The notes under the pieces are model-generated. The model worked only from the letters and a program-made list of their open reading frames with translations. It was not told the DNA's origin and ran no database searches. 64,000 nucleotides of DNA from Halobacillus aidingensis (GTDB lineage: Bacteria; Bacillota; Bacilli; Bacillales; Halobacillaceae), in NCBI RefSeq assembly GCF_900104185.1, contig NZ_FNIZ01000017.1:1-64000 (forward strand), in the 5' to 3' direction. Made by a program: the position numbers and the translations under genes. This document shows positions 17,592 to 26,905 of the stretch, in pieces; the first letter of the stretch is position 1; the number at the start of each line of letters is the position of its first letter.

Positions 17592-17858
17592 TTACTCTCC
17601 AAGACCTTCTTCTTTTGCTTTTGCTACAACAGCTTCTACAGCTTCCGCTTCGTCAGAACCTTCCGCCTTGAACGTTACTTCTGCACCGTTCGGGATTCCT
17701 AGAGACATGACGCCCATGATGGACTTCATGTTTACAGATTTACCTTTATACTCGATGTTTACATCGGATTGGTATTTCCCTGCTACTTGTACAAGTGCTG
17801 TTGCTGGACGTGCGTGTACACCGTCAGCTGCTGTAATTTTCATTGTTTGTTCTGCCAT
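17592..17858 (-). CDS. ptsH: Phosphocarrier protein HPr
   Basis: 88 residues. Passes phosphate from enzyme I (via His15 in GVHARPAT) to sugar-specific EIIA domains. Ser46 in [13 protein letters not shown] is the HPr-kinase site that makes P-Ser-HPr, the CcpA corepressor in Firmicutes. It follows ptsG by 15 bp. Unlike in B. subtilis, no ptsI follows: a strong terminator and an unrelated gene come next. Confidence 0.97.
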   Translation of the reverse strand: MAEQTMKITAADGVHARPATALVQVAGKYQSDVNIEYKGKSVNMKSIMGVMSLGIPNGAEVTFKAEGSDEAEAVEAVVAKAKEEGLGE

Positions 17859-17873
17859 GTTAAACTCTCCTCT

Positions 17874-19910
17874 TTATTCGTTAATTTCAATGATGTCTGG
17901 ATCATTGTGATTGATTTGACCTGATGCCTTAATGTTTACAGACTGTCCTTCTTGAAGGTTCGTAAAGACAATCGGCGTTACGATGGATGGAGCATTTTCT
18001 TTCACGTAATCCAGGTCCACTTCCATCAATGCCTGACCTTGCTTCACTTCGTCTCCTTCAGAGATCTTAGCTGTAAATCCTTCCCCTTTTAATCCGACCG
18101 TATCGATTCCGATGTGGATCAGGATTTCCATGCCGTTTTCGGCTTCAAGGCCAATGGCATGTTTTGTAGGGAATACGTTCAGGACTTTACCATTAATCGG
18201 TGAAACAATATTACCATCTTCCGGCTCAATTGCAAAGCCATCGCCCATCATCTTACCAGAGAATACTTGATCCGGCACTTCTGTGATTGGCATGATCTTA
18301 CCTTTGATAGGACTTACAAATTCCAGATCACCATCAGTGACCGGCGCTTCTGCAGCTTTTTCTGCGTTCTTCATTTCAGAAGCATCTTCTCTTGATCTTG
18401 GTGTTTTCCCATCAATGATGTCTTGCATTTGGCCACGCAAGGTATCGGATACTGGTCCGAAAATGGCCTGGATGTTGTTACCGACTTCCATTACACCGGA
18501 AGCACCAAGTTTTTTCAAGCGATTTTTGTTTACATCATTTTTATCATTCACGGAAACACGTAGTCGAGTGATACATGCATCCAAGTGGGCGATATTCTTT
18601 TGTCCACCCATCGCTTCTAGAATTTCGAACGGCAGATCGCCGACTTCGCCATCTTCATCTGCGTCTTCTGCTTCATCTTCACGTCCAGGTGTCGCCAGGT
18701 TGAACTTGAGGATTGCCCAACGGAAACCAAAGTAGTAGATCACAGAGAATACGAGACCAACGATGATGACCCACCACCAGTCGGTACGGTTTGGAAGAAC
18801 ACCGAACAGAATGAAGTCAATCAGACCACCTGAGAAGGTTTGTCCAATTTTAACGCCAAGAATCTCCATTACCATGAAGGAGAAACCAGCAAATACAGCG
18901 TGAATCGCGAACAATAGTGGCGCAACGAATAGGAAAGAGAACTCAATTGGTTCTGTGATACCTGTCAAGAAAGAAGTCAAGGCTGCAGAAGCCATGATTC
19001 CTCCGACCACTTTTTTACGTTCAGGTTTTGCTGTGTGATAAATCGCAAGTGCAGCAGCTGGAAGACCGAACATCATGAATGGGAATTTACCAACCATGAA
19101 TGTTCCTGCAGTAAATTCAACACCGTCTCTCAACTGTTCGAAGAAGATCGTTTGGTCTCCTCGGACAATCTCACCGGCAGCGTTCGTGTAAGAACCGAAT
19201 TCAAACCAGAATGGTGAATAGAAAATGTGGTGCAGGCCGAATGGAATCAAGGAACGCTCAATCAACCCGAAGAAGAAAGCAGAAACGGTCTGGTTCCCCT
19301 CCAACATTAAGTGTGAAAGAGCATTCAATCCTGTTTGAGCAAATGGCCATACCCACAGCATGATAATCCCTAAGAAAAGGGATGAAAAAGCGGTGATGAT
19401 TGGTACGAAACGCTTCCCGGCAAAGAACCCGAGAAACTGCGGTAATTCAATATTGAAGAACCGGTTATAAAGAGCAGCGGCCAAAATACCAACGATGATA
19501 CCGCCAAATACTCCTGTTTGAAGCGTCGGTATACCGAGGACTTCCGCATAAGCAGGATCAGAGGTCATATCGGCATCAACATTACCGAGTACCCCCATAA
19601 CCACATTCATGATTAAATAACCGATGATGGCAGCAAGACCTGCTACCCCATCCCCTTTTGCTAAGCCGATGGCAACACCGACAGCGAATAACAACGGCAA
19701 GTTGTCAAATACAATTCCTCCGGCTTCAGCCATTACTTGCAGCAGTGTCTGAACCCAAGGTGTTCCGAAGAATGGCACTTTATCAACAAAGTTGTCTTGA
19801 GCAAAGCTTGTACCAAAAGCAAGAAGAATACCAGCCGCAGGCAAAAGTGCGACAGGAGTCATCAAGGCTTTACCAACTTTTTGCAGTGTGCCGAAAGCAT
19901 TCTTGAACAT
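17874..19910 (-). CDS. ptsG: Glucose-specific PTS enzyme IICBA
   Basis: 678 residues from the ATG at 19910 (AAGGAGG eight bases upstream); a longer reading frame enters the leader and is rejected. The order is a membrane IIC domain (about 1-400), then IIB with the phosphorylated Cys in [10 protein letters not shown], then IIA with the His in [17 protein letters not shown]. Takes up and phosphorylates glucose. Part of glcT-ptsG-ptsH, with the RAT/terminator switch just upstream. Confidence 0.96.
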   Translation of the reverse strand: MFKNAFGTLQKVGKALMTPVALLPAAGILLAFGTSFAQDNFVDKVPFFGTPWVQTLLQVMAEAGGIVFDNLPLLFAVGVAIGLAKGDGVAGLAAIIGYLIMNVVMGVLGNVDADMTSDPAYAEVLGIPTLQTGVFGGIIVGILAAALYNRFFNIELPQFLGFFAGKRFVPIITAFSSLFLGIIMLWVWPFAQTGLNALSHLMLEGNQTVSAFFFGLIERSLIPFGLHHIFYSPFWFEFGSYTNAAGEIVRGDQTIFFEQLRDGVEFTAGTFMVGKFPFMMFGLPAAALAIYHTAKPERKKVVGGIMASAALTSFLTGITEPIEFSFLFVAPLLFAIHAVFAGFSFMVMEILGVKIGQTFSGGLIDFILFGVLPNRTDWWWVIIVGLVFSVIYYFGFRWAILKFNLATPGREDEAEDADEDGEVGDLPFEILEAMGGQKNIAHLDACITRLRVSVNDKNDVNKNRLKKLGASGVMEVGNNIQAIFGPVSDTLRGQMQDIIDGKTPRSREDASEMKNAEKAAEAPVTDGDLEFVSPIKGKIMPITEVPDQVFSGKMMGDGFAIEPEDGNIVSPINGKVLNVFPTKHAIGLEAENGMEILIHIGIDTVGLKGEGFTAKISEGDEVKQGQALMEVDLDYVKENAPSIVTPIVFTNLQEGQSVNIKASGQINHNDPDIIEINE

Positions 19911-20071
19911 TATGTTTTCCTCCTTTTTATTTTGTGACGCAAGCCTCTGGCCCCATAAAATCCATTTGTCAGAAAAATAAAACGTTTTCAACAAAAAAGG
20001 AACATTAAGCGTCCTATTGAGGACGCCGTTTATGGATAATAGCTCGTCCCGCTATTCACCAGCAGGACAAT

Positions 20072-20177
20072 AAAAAAACATGAGCACAAGAGGTGAATGG
20101 GTTCCATAAGGATAGTCCTATCCCTATGATAACCACTTCACCTTCATGTACTCATGCCTGATCGTGTCAGTAACACG
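20072..20177 (-). promoter_or_regulatory. GlcT-responsive RAT antiterminator and ptsG terminator
   Basis: On the minus strand GTTACTGACACGATCAGGCA (about 20158-20177) is nearly the B. subtilis ptsG ribonucleic antiterminator. Its end, CATGAG, also starts the left arm of a long hairpin that closes with CTCATG and a run of seven U (20072-20157). Antiterminator and terminator are thus mutually exclusive. GlcT would bind the RAT when glucose is available. Confidence 0.9.
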
Positions 20178-20183
20178 TACGTT

Positions 20184-21026
20184 TTAGGTTTTATGGGTTA
20201 AACGCTGCAAATGGATCGTCAAATAAATCGCTTCCGACTCATCCACAGGCTTATTCAGTTGCTTTTGCATCACTTTTATCAATTTCCATGCTAAATTATA
20301 GCACACAGGATATTCTTCTTTCAACATATTAGCCAAACGAATTTCGTCTCCCACGTGTTCATCTTGATAAACCCGGTCGATGGCCCTGTGCAAATGCTGA
20401 ACAAGTCTGTGGTAGTCCACACTCTTTTTATCAATTTGAACGTCCATCGTATCCTCAACAAGCTGCACAAGATGTGTGATGAGCTGGTTATGGCGGTTGA
20501 GTTCCCTTAATGTCTTGTCCGTTACCGCACTGTGAATATGGAGAGCGATGAACCCTACCTCTCCTTCTGGAAACTGGATGCCCATTTTATCGTAAATCAT
20601 CGTCACGACTTCCATCGCAATTTGATATTCCTTCGGATAAAGGGATTCAATTTCAAGTAAGAATGGATTCGAGAACTGAAGGTCCTTTTTTGCTCGATTG
20701 ATAGCAAATGCAAGGTGATCCGTCAGCGCGACGTGAATATGTTGGTTGAGCTCTTGTCCCATTCGCGATTCGACGTGATGGAGGATATCACTCATGAAGT
20801 CAATCAAATTCTCGTCGATGTACGGCAATAAACTCATATACTGTTCTTTTTCCTGTTCATTACTCAGTAAAAATGTCTTGTCGGCTTTTTCGGAAGAAAT
20901 TTCGTCTCCCTTCTTCCGGTTAAAACCGATTCCTTTCCCAATTAATACCACTTCTTCATAAGTTGGGTGGGAAGCAATGACTACATTATTATTGAGCACT
21001 TTTTTTATCTTTATCTGCTTTTCCAT
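20184..21026 (-). CDS. glcT: Transcription antiterminator GlcT
   Basis: 280 residues. An N-terminal CAT RNA-binding domain (about 1-60, IKKVLNNNVVIA and GKGIGFNRKKGD) is followed by two PRD domains with the regulatory His residues (for example in LTDHLAFAINR and LHIHSAV). Phosphorylation by EIIGlc and HPr controls RNA binding. It lies directly upstream of its target RAT and ptsG, as in B. subtilis. Confidence 0.95.
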   Translation of the reverse strand: MEKQIKIKKVLNNNVVIASHPTYEEVVLIGKGIGFNRKKGDEISSEKADKTFLLSNEQEKEQYMSLLPYIDENLIDFMSDILHHVESRMGQELNQHIHVALTDHLAFAINRAKKDLQFSNPFLLEIESLYPKEYQIAMEVVTMIYDKMGIQFPEGEVGFIALHIHSAVTDKTLRELNRHNQLITHLVQLVEDTMDVQIDKKSVDYHRLVQHLHRAIDRVYQDEHVGDEIRLANMLKEEYPVCYNLAWKLIKVMQKQLNKPVDESEAIYLTIHLQRLTHKT

Positions 21027-21050
21027 AATGGTCCCCCACTTAAATTACAC

Positions 21051-21064
21051 TAAAAGCGTTTTCA
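21051..21064 (+). promoter_or_regulatory. Possible cre site upstream of glcT
   Basis: TAAAAGCGTTTTCA differs from the cre consensus TGWAANCGNTNWCA at one position. It lies 25 bp upstream of glcT. CcpA control is plausible but unproven. Confidence 0.35.
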
Positions 21065-21214
21065 GTCATTTCATAACCTCTATCCTATATTTGATTTGTT
21101 TTTTTTACAAGTGGAAGGCTAAGGAATAAGCTTTCCTCTTTGTATGAAAGCGATTACGTCGTGTACAATCATTTAGGTGCTGGGAAACGCCCCGCAGAGA
21201 AAGGAGACGAAACA

Positions 21215-22033
21215 ATGATCAAACTATTTGTCACAGACCTGGACGGTACCCTTCTTGGTGTCGATCATTATATTAAAAACGAAGATATTGATGCATTGAA
21301 ACGAATGGTGGAAGATGGTCCCCCTCTTGCTGTCGCCTCCGGACGTATGGACCATGAAATTGCAGAGGTTCTAAAGCGTGTAGGTGTAAACGGTCATCGT
21401 GTCAGTCAAAATGGAGCTTTTGTATTCAACGATGAAGATACACCAATTCATGCCAAAACGTTTGAATCAGAACTTGCCCAACGAATCATTCAGACCATCG
21501 ACCAAGAACCGATGATTAAAACAGTTTCTACAGCAGATGAAACGTTCACGAAAGAATCGAACGCTTTTGTGGATATGATTTCTGAACAGATGTTTCACGA
21601 AATCATCGTCAAACCTGAATTGAATGAACAGGTCGGCCAAACGATTATCCCTTCAAAAATTGCGTTGCACGGGAAAGAAGCCGACGTCATGAAAGCTGCC
21701 GAAAGGATTAAAGAGACATTCGGAGAAGAAATTGACAGTTTCATTTCTCATGAAACATGTGTCGATATGATGCCTAAATCGATCAACAAACAAAGCGGAC
21801 TCAGGCAGTTAATTGAAGGCCTCGGCATTCAACCCGAAGAAATCGCGTGTGTCGGAGATTCTTTCAATGACTTGAGCATGTTTGAAATGACCCCTCACAG
21901 CTATGCCATGTCAACAGCTCATGATCAGGTGAAGGAAAAAGCAAGTACAGTTGTCGATCATGTGCATGAGGCGATTGAGGACTTGGATAAAAAAGGACTT
22001 TTGAGTAAAAAAGAACAAGCGGCTGACATTTAA
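21215..22033 (+). CDS. Cof-type HAD-IIB phosphatase
   Basis: 272 residues from the ATG at 21215, with AAAGGAGA upstream. Motif I DLDGTLLG, a C2-type cap domain in the middle, and motif IV GDSFNDLSMFE with the Mg2+-binding Asp residues. The family dephosphorylates sugar phosphates or cofactors such as FMN/PLP precursors. Substrate not assignable. Convergent with recX across a shared terminator. Confidence 0.88.
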   Translation: MIKLFVTDLDGTLLGVDHYIKNEDIDALKRMVEDGPPLAVASGRMDHEIAEVLKRVGVNGHRVSQNGAFVFNDEDTPIHAKTFESELAQRIIQTIDQEPMIKTVSTADETFTKESNAFVDMISEQMFHEIIVKPELNEQVGQTIIPSKIALHGKEADVMKAAERIKETFGEEIDSFISHETCVDMMPKSINKQSGLRQLIEGLGIQPEEIACVGDSFNDLSMFEMTPHSYAMSTAHDQVKEKASTVVDHVHEAIEDLDKKGLLSKKEQAADI

Positions 22034-22057
22034 GTCAGACGGCTTGTTCTTTTTTTA
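22011..22057. terminator. Terminator between the HAD gene and recX
   Basis: AAGAACAAGC (22011-22020) pairs with GCTTGTTCTT (22042-22051), with an inner CTGAC/GTCAG stem, then a T-run on the plus strand. It includes the HAD stop codon. Confidence 0.85.
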
Positions 22058-22867
22058 TTCCTTCACATACTCATCGATAAAACGATCAATAAGATCGAAT
22101 GTAAAACCTTTCCTGTATAAACCGGATTTGACTTTCTGCTTCAATTCATACCCTTCAGCTTTGGACTTAAATTTGCGAAGCAGCTTTTCCCCCTGATAAA
22201 TGACTGCTTCCCATTCTGTGTCTTCATCCTCATCTTCCGGCAAGTTAGCAAGGACTTCTTGAATGACGTCTCCCTGAAATCCTTTTTGCATCAGCGTCTG
22301 TTGTACATTTTGAACTTGCTGACGATAAGATTTCCGGCCATCGTTCTTCAATTTCTTTTCCGCAAATTTCAACGCTTTATCATATTGCTTATCAAAAGAG
22401 TAATGAGTGATGGCTTCATCCGCTTTCACAGCAGAAACCCCTTTTTCCAGCAATTCCTTTTTCAAAAGAAGCGGCCCTTTGCTGGAAGTCATGATTCTTG
22501 TTCTCACCAGGGAATTTGCGAACTCCTGATCATCCAACAATCGTTCTTTGTTCAACCGTGAAACGATTTCTTCGATATGCTCCGGGTCCGTCTCTTTGTC
22601 TTTCAAATAATCACGGATCTCTTTTTCCGAACGCATGCGATAGCTTAAATAATTGATCGCAAGGGTATAAGATTTATGAAGCGTATCGGTCTGAATCAGT
22701 GCGTTGATTAAGGCATCATCAAGTTCCATGTTCTTCTGGAGACGATATTTCACGAGAACGTCTTCATCAACACTGAACCCGTACTCTTCTCCATTTCCTT
22801 TATCCAGGAAGATATTGTATCGATTCTTATGTTTTTTCTGTGTCGTAATTTTCGTAAGTTTAGCCAT
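22055..22867 (-). CDS. recX: Recombination regulator RecX
   Basis: 270 residues from the ATG at 22867 (AGAGGTG seven bases upstream). Tandem three-helix RecX repeats, with YLSYRMRSEKEIRDYL and the RLLDDQEFANSLV block typical of the family. RecX binds the RecA filament and limits or reshapes its activity. Bacillaceae RecX is longer than the E. coli protein, which fits. Divergent from yfhF. Confidence 0.92.
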   Translation of the reverse strand: MAKLTKITTQKKHKNRYNIFLDKGNGEEYGFSVDEDVLVKYRLQKNMELDDALINALIQTDTLHKSYTLAINYLSYRMRSEKEIRDYLKDKETDPEHIEEIVSRLNKERLLDDQEFANSLVRTRIMTSSKGPLLLKKELLEKGVSAVKADEAITHYSFDKQYDKALKFAEKKLKNDGRKSYRQQVQNVQQTLMQKGFQGDVIQEVLANLPEDEDEDTEWEAVIYQGEKLLRKFKSKAEGYELKQKVKSGLYRKGFTFDLIDRFIDEYVKE

Positions 22868-22977
22868 CCGCTTCACCTCTTTGACCATATTTTATCATGG
22901 AATTCGACTTGCGTATCGTCAAACCGAACCAAATGGAGTAAACTATTGACAACCTCACACTCACAGGAGGAATGAAC

Positions 22978-23883
22978 ATGAAAATCGCCATCACAGGAGG
23001 TACTGGTTTTGTTGGTACCCAATTGAAAGAGAAGTTCGTACAAGAAGGGCATGACGTGTACATATTGACACGAAGTCCGAAGAAGTACAAAGGCACGAAT
23101 CAAGTGACTTATGTCGGTTGGTTGAGAGAGGAATTCCATCCAGAAAAAGAACTTCCTGTTCTTGATGCCATTGTGAATTTAGCAGGGGAATCATTGAACA
23201 GTGGCCGTTGGACAGAGGAAAGAAAGCAGTCCATTTTAGAAAGTCGAATCAAATCGACAGAAGGCGTATTAGACTTGATCGATGCACTACCAGAAAAGCC
23301 GGAAGTGCTCGTTAACGCCTCCGCTGTAGGATATTACGGACAATCAAAAACCAAGACATTCACAGAAGAAACAACCGAACCCGGGAATGATTTTCTAGCC
23401 AATGTTGTGGAGGAATGGGAAGCTCGCGCTTCACAAGCAGCCGAAAAAGGGGTTCGGACAGTCTATGTCCGCTTCGGCATTATTTTAGGAGAAGAAGGAG
23501 CTCTCCCTAAAATGACCCTCCCCTATAAAATGATGATCGGTGGTAATTTAGGTTCAGGAGAGCAATGGATGTCCTGGGTCCATATCGATGATGTGATCGG
23601 GCTTGTTCATTTCGCAATCCAAAACAAAGATATTCACGGCCCTTTAAACGGAACAGCCCCCAACCCGAAAAGAAACAAAGATTTCGGCCAAACCCTTGGG
23701 GATGTATTGAATCGCCCCCATTGGATTCCGGCTCCCTCCTTTGCTCTGAAAGCTGCACTAGGAGATATGAGTACTCTTCTATTAGATGGACAATGTGTCA
23801 TTCCAAAAAAAGCGATGGCCTCTGGGTACACGTTTCACTACCCGGAATTACAAGCTGCACTCTCATCCGTTTTAAATAAGTAA
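22978..23883 (+). CDS. yfhF: YfhF-like NAD-dependent epimerase (TIGR01777 family)
   Basis: 301 residues from the ATG at 22978, seven bases after AGGAGG; an ATG six bases earlier touches the ribosome site. Extended SDR fold with ITGGTGFVG at the N-terminus and YYGQ carrying the catalytic Tyr, plus the family's C-terminal LLDGQCVIPKKAM region. Homologue of B. subtilis YfhF and of cell-division-linked SulA-type epimerases. Substrate unknown. Confidence 0.88.
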   Translation: MKIAITGGTGFVGTQLKEKFVQEGHDVYILTRSPKKYKGTNQVTYVGWLREEFHPEKELPVLDAIVNLAGESLNSGRWTEERKQSILESRIKSTEGVLDLIDALPEKPEVLVNASAVGYYGQSKTKTFTEETTEPGNDFLANVVEEWEARASQAAEKGVRTVYVRFGIILGEEGALPKMTLPYKMMIGGNLGSGEQWMSWVHIDDVIGLVHFAIQNKDIHGPLNGTAPNPKRNKDFGQTLGDVLNRPHWIPAPSFALKAALGDMSTLLLDGQCVIPKKAMASGYTFHYPELQAALSSVLNK

Positions 23884-23889
23884 ACTTGC

Positions 23890-23922
23890 AATGAGCAAAG
23901 CTAAGCTTTGCTCATTTTAGTT
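23890..23922 (+). terminator. yfhF terminator
   Basis: A 13-bp stem AATGAGCAAAGCT/AGCTTTGCTCATT with a one-base centre, then TTTAG. Confidence 0.8.
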
Positions 23923-23975
23923 ATCCAAAAGGCTTTTTTAAAGTATAATAATGGTATATCGAAGGGAAAGGCTGT

Positions 23976-25103
23976 ATGTCTATGAACACTGTTATAAAAA
24001 ATGTCCATATCCACCCCATTACATCTCCTTCTATAAAAAATGGATATGTCCATGTGGTTGACGGAAAAATACACGATTACGGTGAAAACATCGAGTTACC
24101 GAAACAAGCAGAATTTATCGATGGCAAAGGGTTGGATTTATACCCGGGATTCGTTGATGTCCACACCCACCTCGGCCTTTATGATGAGGGAACGGGCTGG
24201 GCTGGCAGTGATGCAAATGAAACGATTGAGGCCGTAACCCCACACCTGAGAGCAATCGACGGGGCCCACCCTCTTGACCCTGCATTTTTTAACGCGAGGA
24301 AAGCGGGCGTTACCACAGCCCATATCATGCCCGGGAGCGCAAATATGATCGGTGGTACGACCTCTGTTATCAAAACGGTAGGACATACGATTAATCATAT
24401 GATTCTCAGACAGACGGCAGGCCTAAAACTTGCTTTAGGAGAAAACCCTAAACGAATCCACTCCCAGTCTAAAAATGCTTCCATCACTCGACTAGGCATT
24501 ATGGGGACCTTAAGGGAGACCTTTTATGCAGCTATGAAAGATCCCGATCCCGGCCTTCGTGTAAAACCGATTCTCATGGCATTGAACAAAGAGATTCCTG
24601 TTAGAATTCATGCCCATAGAGCGGATGACATCATTACAGCCTTACGGTTTGCAGACGAGTTCGACCTCGATTTGAGAATCGAACATTGCACGGAAGGACA
24701 TTTGATTGCGGATCAACTAGCAGGTAGAGAATTACAAGTCTCTGTCGGCCCCACTTTTACGAGATCATCTAAGATAGAGCTTAGAAATAAAACTTGGCAG
24801 ACATATAAAATTTTGCATGATCACGGAATCCGCGTGTCGATTACAACTGACCACCCTTATACACCGATACAATACTTAAACATTTGTGCAGCACTCGCTG
24901 CTAGAGAAGGTCTGGACATCGAGGACGCTCTTCGCGGGATCACGATCACCCCCGCTAAGAACCTTGGTGTCGATGACCGGGTCGGTTCGATTGAAAAAGG
25001 GAAAGACGCTGATCTCGTATTATGGAGCGGGCATCCATTCGAGTATCTTTCTAAACCCATATGGACGATGATTGACGGAAAAATGGTATATTTCCAAGAA
25101 TAG
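23976..25103 (+). CDS. Amidohydrolase family protein
   Basis: 375 residues. TIM-barrel metal hydrolase: metal ligands in GFVDVHTHLG near residue 60, IRIHAHRADD, EHCTEGH and TTDHPYTP, followed by a C-terminal ITPAKNLGVDDRVGSIEKGKDADLVLW, shortened here to SIEKGKDADLVLW. This layout fits imidazolonepropionase-like or dipeptidase-like members. Substrate unknown. The gene stands alone between terminators. Confidence 0.87.
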   Translation: MSMNTVIKNVHIHPITSPSIKNGYVHVVDGKIHDYGENIELPKQAEFIDGKGLDLYPGFVDVHTHLGLYDEGTGWAGSDANETIEAVTPHLRAIDGAHPLDPAFFNARKAGVTTAHIMPGSANMIGGTTSVIKTVGHTINHMILRQTAGLKLALGENPKRIHSQSKNASITRLGIMGTLRETFYAAMKDPDPGLRVKPILMALNKEIPVRIHAHRADDIITALRFADEFDLDLRIEHCTEGHLIADQLAGRELQVSVGPTFTRSSKIELRNKTWQTYKILHDHGIRVSITTDHPYTPIQYLNICAALAAREGLDIEDALRGITITPAKNLGVDDRVGSIEKGKDADLVLWSGHPFEYLSKPIWTMIDGKMVYFQE

Positions 25104-25115
25104 TGAAGCACTCTA

Positions 25116-25145
25116 ACACCGGAAGAATTTTCCGGTGTTTTTCTA
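25116..25145 (+). terminator. Amidohydrolase terminator
   Basis: CACCGGAA and TTCCGGTG form an 8-bp stem with loop GAATT, followed by TTTTTCT. Confidence 0.9.
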
Positions 25146-25187
25146 TGTTCCCAAAAAACATATTGAGCATAGCCAAAGGTTTGAAAG

Positions 25188-25230
25188 TTGTACAAAGGGT
25201 GTATATGATTGATATACAAAACTTGTACAA
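25188..25230. promoter_or_regulatory. 43-bp interrupted palindrome upstream of the sortase-substrate gene
   Basis: Two TTGTACAA octamers (25188-25195 and 25223-25230) and an inner TGTATAT/ATATACA pair (25200-25206 and 25212-25218) are all centred on 25209. It lies 90-130 bp upstream of the start and looks like an operator for a dimeric or tetrameric regulator, or a strong RNA stem. Regulator unknown. Confidence 0.5.
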
Positions 25231-25321
25231 GAGTTCCATAACGCATTGTGAAAACCCCCATTGTAGAAATTGCCGGTCTAACGCTCGGCAATGGATATAA
25301 AAAATTTTAAGGAGTGGGAAC

Positions 25322-26122
25322 ATGAAAAAATTGTTTTCGTCATTAGCTGTTGTTGTTTTGATCTTGGGAATCTTCGCACCTTCTGTGTTGGCTGACAGTC
25401 ACGATCAGAACGCCATGCTACGCGTTCTACACGCATCCCCTGACGCCCCTGCTGTTGATGTCTACTTGAATGATGAAGCTGTTGTTGAAGGTGCTGAATT
25501 CAAAGCTGCTACTGATTACATGGAAGTGCCGGCCGGCGAACATACCGTAGAAATTTATGCAGCTGGAACAAAAGGTGAACAAGATCCTGTCATTTCTACC
25601 ACAGTGAATGTAGAGGCAGGTATGGCTTATACAGCTGCAGCGATTGATAACTTAGAAAACATTCAATTGAAGGCCATCCAAGATTCTATGGAAGCAACTG
25701 AAGGTATGGCCAAAGTCCGTGTCGGTCACTTTATTCCTGGTGCACCAGCCGTTGATGTAGGTCCAATTGGTGGAGATGATTTATTCTCCGGTGCAGAATT
25801 CCCAATGGTCACCGATTATATGGAAATTGATCCAGGTTCCTACGACCTTGAAGTACGTACAACAGATGGAACACAGTTGATTGATCTTTCAGGTACAAAC
25901 CTTGAAGCAGGAAAAGTTTACAGTGCTTTCGCTGTTGGAACAGCTGATAACCCAGAAGTATTGCTTCTCCAAGACTCTGCCGCTATGCCGACAATGATGC
26001 CTGCTACTGGTTTAGGTGGAACAGCTGACTCCTCATCGAATGCTTGGATGTATGCTGCTCTTCTAGGTGTACTAGCCATGGGTGCTGGCTTTATGCTGAC
26101 ACGTAAACGCTCAGAAGCCTAA
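25322..26122 (+). CDS. Secreted DUF4397-domain surface protein with sortase signal
   Basis: 266 residues. Signal peptide about 1-25, cleaved near VLADS. Two DUF4397-type beta repeats follow, with LRVLHASPDAPAVDVYLN and VRVGHFIPGAPAVDVGP as their starts. The C-terminus holds MPATGLGG, a Ser-rich spacer, a hydrophobic helix and RKRSEA, i.e. a sorting signal with Met in place of the usual Leu of LPxTG. The mature protein is acidic, as expected for a halophile surface protein. The sortase gene follows after 2 bp. Confidence 0.85.
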   Translation: MKKLFSSLAVVVLILGIFAPSVLADSHDQNAMLRVLHASPDAPAVDVYLNDEAVVEGAEFKAATDYMEVPAGEHTVEIYAAGTKGEQDPVISTTVNVEAGMAYTAAAIDNLENIQLKAIQDSMEATEGMAKVRVGHFIPGAPAVDVGPIGGDDLFSGAEFPMVTDYMEIDPGSYDLEVRTTDGTQLIDLSGTNLEAGKVYSAFAVGTADNPEVLLLQDSAAMPTMMPATGLGGTADSSSNAWMYAALLGVLAMGAGFMLTRKRSEA

Positions 26123-26124
26123 AA

Positions 26125-26805
26125 ATGGTAAGAAAACTTTTCCCTTTAGCCCTGGGTCTCCTCGTATTTTTCATCAGTTTCCAATGGCTGAATGAAGAAC
26201 CTGTAGAGGACCCCAGGGTTCTTTCTACATCTGAAACAACACGCACCCAAGGTGTAGAAGTTAAAAAGGAATCTATAGTCACGGACCAATTAGAGAAGGC
26301 ACCAGTTAAACAAAATTACAAGCCTGCTGTTCATGCGTCTTCCGAACAATATGGCATCACACCTGACCGGATTGAAATTCCTACGATAGACGTGGATGCC
26401 TCGATTCAAGCTCTTGGTTATACACCGGATGGCGGTATGGCGGTTCCAAAAAGCTTGACTGATGTCGGATGGTTTGAACCAGGGACGATGCCTGGAAATC
26501 AGGGGAACTCTGTCATTGCAGGACATGTGGATGGAAATAGCGGACCAGCCGTTTTTTATGACCTTAAGGATTTAAGTCCAGGTGATGAAATTCATGTGTA
26601 CGATGAAAACACCAAGTTGACGTTTGAAGTAAGCAGAATCGAATCTTATCCCTATAAAAATGCTCCCATCAGGGAAATTTTCGGTCCCACAAACACACGC
26701 AATTTGAACCTCATCACATGTACAGGGCCTTATGATGATGAAGCTTCTACTTATTCAGAACGATTAGCTGTATTTACTGTTTTAACAGATCGACAGGAAC
26801 TTTAA
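26125..26805 (+). CDS. Class F-type sortase
   Basis: 226 residues. An N-terminal membrane anchor (about 5-20) precedes the sortase barrel. The catalytic His lies in VIAGHVDG, Cys in LITCTG and Arg in SERLAVF. It cleaves a Thr-Gly bond in its substrate and links the product to the wall. Only 2 bp separate it from the surface-protein gene, so that protein is very likely its dedicated substrate. Confidence 0.88.
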   Translation: MVRKLFPLALGLLVFFISFQWLNEEPVEDPRVLSTSETTRTQGVEVKKESIVTDQLEKAPVKQNYKPAVHASSEQYGITPDRIEIPTIDVDASIQALGYTPDGGMAVPKSLTDVGWFEPGTMPGNQGNSVIAGHVDGNSGPAVFYDLKDLSPGDEIHVYDENTKLTFEVSRIESYPYKNAPIREIFGPTNTRNLNLITCTGPYDDEASTYSERLAVFTVLTDRQEL

Positions 26806-26905
26806 AAATTAGTAAAAAAATCCACGTCCATTTTACAAAGATTTTATTCACTTTTTTGATGGAGTGGATTATTATAAGTTTAGATGATATTTTATAAGCT
26901 TTTGG

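Noticed and set aside
18283..18735. Long plus-strand open frame across ptsG
   Set aside because: Antisense to a clearly conserved PTS gene, without a ribosome site or recognisable protein.
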